Origin: JAOAFT01 sp035390885
Lineage (GTDB): Bacteria; Bacteroidota; Ignavibacteria; UBA10030
Assembly (NCBI GenBank): GCA_035390885.1
Contig: DAOOUW010000018.1
Location: forward strand, 1 to 40,527
Direction of reading: 5' to 3'
DNA length: 40,527 bases
Made by a program: the position numbers and the translations under genes. Positions 34,380 through 40,527 of the stretch are shown here, in pieces; position 1 is the stretch's first letter, and each line of letters begins with the position of its first letter. Under the pieces are notes generated by a model. That model worked only from the letters and a program-made list of their open reading frames with translations, had not been told where the DNA came from and searched no databases.

Positions 34380-34670
34380 ATGAATCTCAAACCATTGTCT
34401 GACCGAATTGTTGTCAGGCCATCACAAGCCGAAGAAAAAACCAAAGGTGGAATTATTGTTCCTGATACTGCAAAAGAACGTCCAGTATGGGGAGAAGTGA
34501 TCGCTGTTGGTCCCGGAAGAATATCGGACGACGGAAAAGTCATTCCGATGTCCATTAAAGTAGGCGATAAGGTACTCTATGGAAAATACTCCGGCACCGA
34601 AGTCAATATCGAAGGTGAAGAACTTTTGATTATGCGGGAAAGCGACGTTTTTGCAATTATTCCAAAATAA
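34380..34670 (+). CDS. groES: Co-chaperonin GroES (Hsp10)
   Basis: The heptameric lid of the GroEL folding chamber. The 96-residue product begins MNLKPLSDRIVVRPSQAEEK and has the mobile loop KTKGGIIVPDTAKERP and the closing LIMRESDVFAIIPK. Length is typical. TGGAGGA lies about 7 bases before the ATG. Transcription is under the CIRCE element and it is followed by groEL after 24 bases. Confidence 0.97.
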   Translation: MNLKPLSDRIVVRPSQAEEKTKGGIIVPDTAKERPVWGEVIAVGPGRISDDGKVIPMSIKVGDKVLYGKYSGTEVNIEGEELLIMRESDVFAIIPK

Positions 34671-34694
34671 GAGAAAGAGAAAGGAGAACAGTAT

Positions 34695-36329
34695 ATGGCA
34701 GCAAAAATAATTAACTATGACACCGAAGCTCGTTCAGCGCTGAAGCGAGGCGTCGATCAATTAGCAGATGCAGTAAAAGTAACGTTAGGTCCAAAAGGCC
34801 GTAACGTTGTTATCGATAAAAAGTTTGGAGCTCCAACTGTAACAAAGGACGGAGTTACCGTTGCAAAGGAAATTGAACTCTCCGACCCAGTCGAAAATAT
34901 GGGAGCTCAAATGGTTCGCGAGGTTGCATCGAAAACATCCGATGTTGCTGGCGATGGAACTACCACTGCAACGGTTCTTGCACAAGCTATTGTTCGTGAG
35001 GGATTAAAGAATGTTACTGCTGGTGCAAATCCAATGGATTTGAAACGCGGAATTGACTTAGCAGTAAAAAAAGTTGTCGAAGGATTGCGTGAAATTAGCA
35101 AAACCGTCGGCGACGATAAGGAAAAAATCGCACAGGTTGGAACCATCTCCGCAAACAACGATCAAGCAATTGGCGAGCTCATTGCGAATGCAATGGAGAA
35201 GGTTGGAAAAGACGGCGTCATTACGGTAGAAGAAGCAAAAGGAACTGAGACAACATTAGAAGTTGTCGAAGGAATGCAGTTCGATCGCGGTTATCTTTCA
35301 CCGTACTTTGTAACAGATGCAGATCGAATGGAAGCGATTCTTGAGAATCCCTACATCCTCATCCATGACAAGAAAATCAGCGCGATGAAAGATCTTTTAC
35401 CAGTGCTTGAAAAAGTTGCGCAATCAGGAAGATCGCTTCTCATCATTGCAGAAGAAGTCGAAGGCGAAGCTCTTGCAACTCTCGTTGTAAACAAGATTCG
35501 TGGAACACTTCGCGTCTGTGCAGTGAAAGCTCCTGGATTCGGCGACCGACGAAAAGCAATGTTAGAAGATATCGCAATTCTCACCGGTGGACAGGTAATC
35601 TCTGAAGAGAAGGGATATAAACTCGAGAATGCAACGCTTGCATACCTTGGAACGGCAGAACGTATAACTGTGGATAAAGATAATACCACAATCGTTCAAG
35701 GAGCTGGCAAGAAAGAAGATATTAAGAAACGCATCAATGAAATCAAACAGCAAATCGAAAAGACAACTTCGGATTACGACAAAGAAAAATTGCAGGAGCG
35801 TCTTGCAAAACTTGCCGGTGGAGTTGCTGTTTTGAGAATTGGCGCGTCAACTGAAGTCGAAATGAAAGAAAAGAAAGCACGCGTGGAGGATGCTCTCCAT
35901 GCCACACGCGCCGCAGTGGAAGAAGGCATTATTCCTGGCGGCGGAGTTGCATTCATCCGGGCTATTAAGAAACTCGATGAGCTAAAACCAGAAAATGTTG
36001 ATCAAAAAACTGGTATTAACATTATTCGTCGTGTGCTTGAAGAACCTTTACGTCAAATTGCAGCGAACGCTGGTTACGACGGCGCCGTTGTTGTGAACGA
36101 AGTTAAGAATGGCAAAGACGACTATGGATTCAACGCTCAAACTGAAAAGTATGAGAACCTCATGAAGTCTGGCGTTGTCGATCCGACAAAGGTTGCGCGC
36201 ATTGCTATCGAGAATGCGGCAAGCGTTGCTGGTTTACTCTTAACGACCGAAGCGACGATTGTAGAAAAACCAGAGAAGAAAGAACCAATGCCTCCAATGC
36301 CGGGCGGTGGAATGGGCGATATGTACTAA
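34695..36329 (+). CDS. groEL: Chaperonin GroEL (Hsp60)
   Basis: ATP-driven double-ring chaperonin, 544 residues. Landmarks are the N-terminal AAKIINYDTEARSALKRGVD, ATP-site TLGPKGRNVVIDKKFG and GDGTTTATVLAQAI, and the apical EGMQFDRGYLSPYF. Others are the equatorial hinge ARVEDALHATRAAVEEGIIPGGG and NAASVAGLLLTTEA. The tail is PPMPGGGMGDMY, a shortened form of the usual GGM repeat. AAAGGAG sits about 9 bases before the ATG. The operon ends at a strong terminator. Confidence 0.98.
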   Translation: MAAKIINYDTEARSALKRGVDQLADAVKVTLGPKGRNVVIDKKFGAPTVTKDGVTVAKEIELSDPVENMGAQMVREVASKTSDVAGDGTTTATVLAQAIVREGLKNVTAGANPMDLKRGIDLAVKKVVEGLREISKTVGDDKEKIAQVGTISANNDQAIGELIANAMEKVGKDGVITVEEAKGTETTLEVVEGMQFDRGYLSPYFVTDADRMEAILENPYILIHDKKISAMKDLLPVLEKVAQSGRSLLIIAEEVEGEALATLVVNKIRGTLRVCAVKAPGFGDRRKAMLEDIAILTGGQVISEEKGYKLENATLAYLGTAERITVDKDNTTIVQGAGKKEDIKKRINEIKQQIEKTTSDYDKEKLQERLAKLAGGVAVLRIGASTEVEMKEKKARVEDALHATRAAVEEGIIPGGGVAFIRAIKKLDELKPENVDQKTGINIIRRVLEEPLRQIAANAGYDGAVVVNEVKNGKDDYGFNAQTEKYENLMKSGVVDPTKVARIAIENAASVAGLLLTTEATIVEKPEKKEPMPPMPGGGMGDMY

Positions 36330-36349
36330 TCGGCTTTTCCCCAATATTC

Positions 36350-36382
36350 AAAAAACCCCTGAATTTTCAGGGGTTTTTTGTT
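36350..36382 (+). terminator. Intrinsic terminator after groEL
   Basis: Arms AAAAAACCCCTGA (36350-36362) and TCAGGGGTTTTTT (36367-36379) with a four-base loop give a strong GC-centred stem ending in six U. The A-run on the other side makes it usable in both directions. It begins 20 bases after the groEL stop. Confidence 0.93.
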
Positions 36383-36419
36383 TGTATTTCTAACAAAATA
36401 CAAGATTTCGACCAATCGC

Positions 36420-36557
36420 TTCAATGGATAATTAGCCTTTCAATTTTTACACTATTGACATCTAAAACTAAAAATTGTAGGTTTATCAAAGACAAGGGTA
36501 ATGGTTCTATTTTTTTGTTCTTCTTTTTTGAGGCAATAAATTTTTCAATGGATAATT
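36420..36557. repeat. 14-base direct repeat in the leader of the ACT-domain gene
   Basis: TTCAATGGATAATT occurs at 36420-36433 and again at 36544-36557. Between them CAATTTTT (36441-36448) and AAAAATTG (36470-36477) form an inverted pair. The 225-base gap upstream of the ACT-domain gene has no coding frame I believe in, so these are the only structure seen; a regulatory role is possible but unproven. Confidence 0.4.
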
Positions 36558-36604
36558 TATACGGGGTGATATAAACGTTCCAACATAAAATAAGGAGGCA
36601 CACA

Positions 36605-37012
36605 ATGGCAAAAGTTCAACAACTTACTTTCTTGAAAGTACATACGAATGACGAACCCGGCGTACTGCTTCGTATTATGGAAGCATTAAAAGCGAAAAAC
36701 ATTTCGTTGAAAAGTTTATGGGGATTCGGCAAGCAAGATGGAAGCGCCGAAATTTACTTTATCGGAAAAGCTCCTGAAAAAATTGAGCAAGCGCTGCAAA
36801 CCAATGAAATGGTAATCGAAAAAGGCGCCGCGTTCTTTACTCAAGGTACCGATAAAGCAGGCGCGCTTCTCAAAGCGCTCGAAACGCTTTCAGATGCAAA
36901 GATCAATATCAAAGGAATTCATGCGATTGCCGTAGGAGGAAAATTCGGTTCTCTGATCTGGGTGAACGAAAGCGACGTTCCGAAAGCAGCAAAAGCGCTG
37001 AACGCTCAATAA
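36605..37012 (+). CDS. Small protein of two ACT-like domains
   Basis: A 135-residue protein made of two ACT-type beta-alpha-beta repeats. The first has the ligand-loop pattern LKVHTNDEPGVLLRIMEALKAKNISLKSLWG. The second runs from about 75 (FTQGTDKAGALLKALETLSDAKINIKGIHAIAVGGKFGSLIWV). ACT domains bind amino acids or other small ligands and regulate enzymes; no catalytic domain is attached here, so it is a stand-alone ligand-binding or regulatory protein. The ligand is unknown. AAGGAGG lies 7 bases before the ATG. The next gene, the PUR-domain protein, is on the same strand 114 bases away. Confidence 0.85.
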   Translation: MAKVQQLTFLKVHTNDEPGVLLRIMEALKAKNISLKSLWGFGKQDGSAEIYFIGKAPEKIEQALQTNEMVIEKGAAFFTQGTDKAGALLKALETLSDAKINIKGIHAIAVGGKFGSLIWVNESDVPKAAKALNAQ

Positions 37013-37126
37013 TAAACTCAACAGCAAAAAAGGAAGCTTCAATCAATATCAAACATTGAAGGAGAATGTTTGTCTTTACTTATTCTAATTCACTACTTTC
37101 ATCACTAATCATAAGGGATATATACT

Positions 37127-37561
37127 ATGGATGCACTATTCAGCAAAACCGTTAAAGCAGGTTCGACAACGTACTTTATGGATGTTCGGGAAGCAAAGAA
37201 CAACAAGAAGTATGTTACAGTAACCGCAAGTCAGCTTTCAAATGATGCGGAGAAGAAATTCACGAAGCGAAGCGTTACGGTTTTTAGCGACGTTGCAGAA
37301 GGATTACTCGATGCGTTAAAGAGCGCACAACAATCGCTCAGCGGCGAAGGGGAGTTCAGCCAGAAAGTCAAAAGCGGAAGAATTACGTACTTTGTTGATG
37401 TAAAGGAAGCAAAGAATAATTCTCGCTATCTCTCTCTTACATCATCACAACCTTCAAAGGAAGACCCAAAGAAGTATTCAAAACGAAGCATTGTTATCTT
37501 CAATAATGCAGCGGATAATTTTATCTCAGCGTTATCCGAAGTTTCAGAACATCTGAAATGA
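37127..37561 (+). CDS. Tandem PUR-alpha-like (DUF3276) nucleic-acid-binding protein
   Basis: A 144-residue basic protein consisting of two PUR repeats, residues 5-71 and 77-143. I count 30 identities over 67 aligned positions. Each repeat has TYF-x-DV-x-EAKNN followed by a strand, a basic (K)K-(F/Y)-x-KRS turn, and a closing helix. PUR domains (PUR-alpha in animals, BpuR in Borrelia) bind single-stranded DNA or RNA. Single-repeat DUF3276 proteins are common in Bacteroidetes and pair as dimers; here both halves are in one chain. The target is unknown. GGGATA precedes the ATG. A hairpin terminator follows directly. Confidence 0.88.
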   Translation: MDALFSKTVKAGSTTYFMDVREAKNNKKYVTVTASQLSNDAEKKFTKRSVTVFSDVAEGLLDALKSAQQSLSGEGEFSQKVKSGRITYFVDVKEAKNNSRYLSLTSSQPSKEDPKKYSKRSIVIFNNAADNFISALSEVSEHLK

Positions 37562-37567
37562 AATCTT

Positions 37568-37612
37568 AAAGGGCGAGGTTGTATTTACCGCTTCGCCCTT
37601 TTCTTCTCTTCT
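37568..37612 (+). terminator. Terminator between convergent PUR and dCMP deaminase genes
   Basis: AAAGGGCGA (37568-37576) pairs with TCGCCCTTT (37593-37601) around a 16-base loop and is followed by TCTTCTCTT-type pyrimidines. It starts 6 bases after the PUR-gene stop and overlaps the last codons of the opposing deaminase gene. Confidence 0.75.
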
Positions 37613-38037
37613 CCCATATAAACGAGTTTAATTTTTGCCTCGCGTGCGTAGCGTGTAATTCTATCATCTCGATAGAATTCTTTATAGTAAATTGTCGTGA
37701 TGCCGCTGTTTGCAAGAAGTTTGAAACACGTCAGGCAAGGCGAGGCGGTAATGTAAGCTTCTCCTCCGTCGATCCGTACTCCATTTCGTGCCGCCTGCGC
37801 AACGGCATTTGCTTCTGCATGGATTGTTCGTACACAGTGACCGTTCTCCATTTCACATCCCACATCGTTGCAATGCGGCGCCCCACGTAAACTTCCATTG
37901 TAACCGGTGGAAAGAATTGTCCTATCGCGAACGATAACAGCGCCCACGTGCTTTCGATCGCAGGTGCTTCGGGTTGCAACCTGTTCCGCAATCTTCATAA
38001 AATATTCATGCCAATCGATGCGTTCGTTTTTCTTCAT
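37585..38037 (-). CDS. Deoxycytidylate (dCMP) deaminase, ComEB-like
   Basis: Zinc enzyme that converts dCMP to dUMP for thymidylate synthesis. The 150-residue product has the metal and catalytic motifs HAE (His73, Glu75, in TIHAEANAVAQAARNG) and PCLTC (Cys101, Cys104). The N-terminal WHEYFMKIAEQVATRSTCDRKHVGAVIV and GYNGSLRGAPHC substrate region separate dCMP deaminase from tRNA or riboflavin deaminases. AGGTGAT precedes the ATG. It is a single gene on the minus strand between plus-strand genes. Its tail KKRAKR is basic and variable. Confidence 0.92.
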   Translation of the reverse strand: MKKNERIDWHEYFMKIAEQVATRSTCDRKHVGAVIVRDRTILSTGYNGSLRGAPHCNDVGCEMENGHCVRTIHAEANAVAQAARNGVRIDGGEAYITASPCLTCFKLLANSGITTIYYKEFYRDDRITRYAREAKIKLVYMGEEKKRAKR

Positions 38038-38150
38038 ATCACCTCAATGTTTTTTATAGTATAGAAAATGATAGCGCTGAAAACAAGTGGCAGCGCCGAA
38101 CGTCTTTCTCCTTGTTTGTTCTCACAATATTAAATAGATTTTTATGAACA

Positions 38151-40040
38151 ATGAAAATATCTAATGACATAATCGAAGATATTCGCCGTGCAAACGATAT
38201 TGTTGATGTCGTTGCGCCGTACGTACAATTAAAGAAGCGAGGGAAAAACTTCATTGGCTTATGTCCATTCCATTCAGAAAAAACCCCCTCGTTTACTGTG
38301 AGCGCTGAGAAACAAATGTACCACTGCTTTGGATGTGGAAAAGGCGGAAATGTCTTCACTTTTCTAATGGAAGTCGAGCGCCTTACATTTCCCGAAGCTG
38401 TGCGTTCACTGGCGTCGCGAGCTGGAATAACAATTCCTTCCGATACAACAGAAACCACACAGACGCATGATAAACGAGAACGCCTCTATGCGCTCTGCGC
38501 TTTTGCTGCAGAATGGTTCTACAAAAATCTTACGACGACAAAGGAAGGAAACTTTGCGCTGACGTATTGCGTTCAGCGCGGATTGCAAAATCGCACTATT
38601 CAAGATTATGGAATTGGATACTCGCCAAAGGGCTGGGAAACATTTGTCAACTACGCCGTCAGTAAAGGGTATTCAGCGGATGAACTTGTCAACGCTGGAC
38701 TTGCGCGCCGAAGAGAAGATGGATCGCTCTATGATTATTTCCGTGGACGATTGATGTTTCCAATTATGTCGCCAAATGGTAAATTCATTGGATTTGGCGC
38801 CCGAAAACTTTACGACGATGATCAAATCGAAGGAAAATATATTAACTCGCCTGAGACGATCATCTATAACAAGAGCCAAACTCTCTACGGACTTTATCAG
38901 GCGAAAGACGCTATTCGCAAAGAGGATGCTGTTCTCTTAGTGGAAGGATATATGGATTTGCTGGCGCTGACGCAGGCTGGCTTTTTGAACGTTGTTGCTT
39001 CGAGCGGTACCGCGCTGACGGAAGAGCAACTTGCGCTCCTCAGTCGCTATACTCACAATCTGTATCTTGTGTACGATGCCGACGCTGCTGGTTCTTCCGC
39101 AACGGTGCGCGGAATCGATCTTGCGCTGGAAAAAAATTACCAGGTCCATGTTGTTTCGCTGCCGAACAATGAAGACCCTGATTCCTTCGTTCGCACTTAT
39201 GGCGCCAATGAATTTCGAGAGCATTTGAAGAATGCGCTTCCATGGATTGATTTTAAGGCGCAGGAACTCTTCAACTCTCCCAGCGCTCAATCGCCCGATG
39301 GCAAAGCCTTGGCAATCAGACTTCTAATTCAAACTATTGCTAAAATTCCAGATGAACTCCGACAGAATATGTACATCAAGGAAATTGCTGAAAAGTATAA
39401 AGTGTACGAAAGCATTTTGTTCCAGGAATTAGAACAACACAAAAAGAAAGGGCAGAGAGAGAAATTCAGTAGCGGAAGAACTGCAAAGAAAATAGCCCCA
39501 AAGCAATCGAACGAGCAAGTACAATCTCGTTTGCCCTCAACAATTCAACCGCTCTCGGCGGAAGAGCGTGATCTTCTCAAAGTTATGCTCGAAGGAAATC
39601 CAGAAGTTATCGAGTTTGTTCTTTCTCACATTGAGATCGATAATTTTACAAATCCAGGCGCTCGCACGCTCGTTGAGTTGATACAACAGCATTATGAAGA
39701 ATATGAAGGAAATCTTTCGCACGCATTGCTCGAGATGGAACTCGATCCTAACATTAAGAATTTATTAAGCGAACTTATGCTTGCGCGGTACACTCTAAGC
39801 CATGGCTGGCAGGAGATGGAAATAGAAATTGACGAAGCAAATCCATTTTTGCTCGCACGAGATGCTGTCGTTGCATTTCACCGCCGACTCATCAAACAAC
39901 AAATTGAATTGAACAAAGAAGCGCTCAAGGAAGCGACGCTCGTTGGAGAGAGCGCCACGCCTTTCCTTCAACGCCAGCAGGAATTACTGCAGCAACTCAA
40001 AAGAATCGAATCGCCTGATTATCTAAAACTTGAACCATAG
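38151..40040 (+). CDS. dnaG: DNA primase
   Basis: Makes RNA primers at the replication fork. The 629-residue product has the N-terminal zinc ribbon (CPFH at 38-41, CFGC at 59-62), the RNA-polymerase domain with YFRGRLMFPI, and the TOPRIM acidic centre. TOPRIM residues are Glu265 in LLVEGYMD and the YDADAAGSSA segment at 308-317. The C-terminal helical region from about 460 would bind DnaB. Length is normal. No clear ribosome site precedes the ATG at 38151, although the conserved IEDIRRANDIVDVV start makes this the right N-terminus. The ferredoxin gene starts 16 bases downstream. Confidence 0.96.
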   Translation: MKISNDIIEDIRRANDIVDVVAPYVQLKKRGKNFIGLCPFHSEKTPSFTVSAEKQMYHCFGCGKGGNVFTFLMEVERLTFPEAVRSLASRAGITIPSDTTETTQTHDKRERLYALCAFAAEWFYKNLTTTKEGNFALTYCVQRGLQNRTIQDYGIGYSPKGWETFVNYAVSKGYSADELVNAGLARRREDGSLYDYFRGRLMFPIMSPNGKFIGFGARKLYDDDQIEGKYINSPETIIYNKSQTLYGLYQAKDAIRKEDAVLLVEGYMDLLALTQAGFLNVVASSGTALTEEQLALLSRYTHNLYLVYDADAAGSSATVRGIDLALEKNYQVHVVSLPNNEDPDSFVRTYGANEFREHLKNALPWIDFKAQELFNSPSAQSPDGKALAIRLLIQTIAKIPDELRQNMYIKEIAEKYKVYESILFQELEQHKKKGQREKFSSGRTAKKIAPKQSNEQVQSRLPSTIQPLSAEERDLLKVMLEGNPEVIEFVLSHIEIDNFTNPGARTLVELIQQHYEEYEGNLSHALLEMELDPNIKNLLSELMLARYTLSHGWQEMEIEIDEANPFLLARDAVVAFHRRLIKQQIELNKEALKEATLVGESATPFLQRQQELLQQLKRIESPDYLKLEP

Positions 40041-40056
40041 AAATAAGGAGAGAAGT

Positions 40057-40317
40057 ATGCCAACAAAACGTGGAACGCCGCTGATGATGTATATTCGTGC
40101 AACCAGATGCGACTACTGCGGCTGCTGTGTGGGAGTGTGCCCGGAAGACGCAATTGAATTGATGGAATCACGAATTGCAATTATCGAAGAGCGATGCACA
40201 AATTGCCGTAAATGTGAATGGGCTTGTCCCTGGAAAGTGATTGAATTTCATCGGGAAGGCGTTGAACAACTTCCTCGAGTTCAACCATTATTTGTCAATT
40301 CCACTAATTCGAAATAG
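40057..40317 (+). CDS. Small ferredoxin with two 4Fe-4S clusters
   Basis: An 86-residue ferredoxin with two cluster motifs: CDYCGCCVGVCP and CTNCRKCEWACP, both Cx2Cx2Cx3CP. I chose the ATG at 40057 because AAGGAG lies 8 bases upstream and the longer frame from 40030 only adds residues from the dnaG 3' end. Electron carriers of this type feed low-potential electrons to partner enzymes. The next gene begins 8 bases later and encodes a flavin reductase, so the ferredoxin is probably its electron donor. Confidence 0.88.
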   Translation: MPTKRGTPLMMYIRATRCDYCGCCVGVCPEDAIELMESRIAIIEERCTNCRKCEWACPWKVIEFHREGVEQLPRVQPLFVNSTNSK

Positions 40318-40325
40318 AGGTAGAT

Positions 40326-40527
40326 ATGATTAAAGAGTCTTATGATCTTATTGTAGTTGGAGCTGGTCCTGCAGGTTGTACAGCAGCGCGATATGCGGCT
40401 GCTTCTGGAGCTTCCGTACTTGTGCTTGAAAAAGATAGAGATGTTGGATATCCTGTTCGTTGCGGCGAAGCGGTCAGTCACGAAGGCGTCATTCAATTCA
40501 TCGAACCAGACTCGAAATGGATTGCCT
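40326..40527 (+). CDS. Geranylgeranyl-reductase-family flavoprotein, 5' part only
   Basis: The 67 codons before the window edge begin MIKESYDLIVVGAGPAGCTA, an FAD-binding Rossmann motif, then AARYAAASGASVLVLEKDRD and VGYPVRCGEAVS. The PVRCGE-x-(V/I)S element is what I know from archaeal-type digeranylgeranylglycerophospholipid reductases and related enzymes that hydrogenate isoprenoid chains. AGAGGT lies 5 bases before the ATG. Pairing with the ferredoxin fits the ferredoxin-dependent members. Without the rest of the sequence the substrate (lipid, quinone or other prenyl chain) is open. Confidence 0.75.
   Translation, partial: MIKESYDLIVVGAGPAGCTAARYAAASGASVLVLEKDRDVGYPVRCGEAVSHEGVIQFIEPDSKWIA

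Noticed and set aside
36421..36603. 60-codon minus-strand gene
   Set aside because: Low-complexity Ile/Lys/Leu content from AT-rich leader DNA, no ribosome site, and it covers repeats that look regulatory.
37945..37950. CACGTG as another parS site
   Set aside because: Flanks GCC and CTT do not fit TTTCACGTGAAA; it lies in the dCMP deaminase coding sequence.

Overview
The window is the chromosomal replication-origin neighbourhood of a moderately AT-rich bacterium of the FCB group (Bacteroidota/Chlorobi/Ignavibacteria side). The placement is an inference. It rests on a secreted protein ending in a type IX secretion sorting domain of the 'NYPNPFNPTT' form, a PUR-alpha-like DUF3276 protein, a DUF3943 outer-membrane protein, and an ordinary diderm gene set. 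A 100-N scaffold gap shows this is a draft or metagenome assembly.

Layout. Positions 1-640 hold remains of restriction-modification genes on the minus strand: the first 75 codons of a type III Mod-like methylase and a truncated piece of a second adenine methylase. From about 9.9 kb leftwards runs dnaA-dnaN-recF-dciA-gyrB-gyrA, all minus. From 10.4 kb rightwards runs rpmH-rnpA-yidD-yidC, then mnmE-mnmG-rsmG-murQ-DUF2461, all plus. The divergent dnaA/rpmH gap and the dnaA/dnaN gap both carry DnaA-box-like sites, so oriC looks bipartite around dnaA. Three copies of the ParB-binding core TTTCACGTGAAA lie at 14.5, 16.8 and 18.4 kb, although no parAB genes are present here.

From 19.4 to 33.7 kb nearly everything is on the minus strand. 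This part holds two outer-membrane beta-barrel candidates, rlmB-lgt-hypothetical-hisS-ptsN-like-(mannose-1-P guanylyltransferase/phosphomannomutase-like fusion), an M28 peptidase, a sensor kinase and purA, and a type IX secreted protein. From 34.3 kb the plus strand resumes with CIRCE-controlled groES-groEL, a double-ACT protein, a tandem PUR-domain protein, a convergent dCMP deaminase, dnaG, a two-cluster ferredoxin and the start of a geranylgeranyl-reductase-family flavoprotein that runs off the window.

Most of the window is conserved housekeeping: replication start and clamp, gyrase, ribosome and tRNA modification, membrane insertion, and folding. The less ordinary items are the parS cluster (one copy contains the mnmG start codon), the two-repeat PUR protein, the fused sugar nucleotidyltransferase whose mutase half has lost its catalytic motifs, an M28 peptidase with Lys in place of the catalytic Glu, a GyrA with Met83 and a lysine-rich tail, a family of degenerate intergenic palindromic repeats, and an archaeal-looking reductase paired with a ferredoxin. 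No tRNA, rRNA, CRISPR array, transposase or prophage gene was seen. I did not find a clearly novel multi-gene system.
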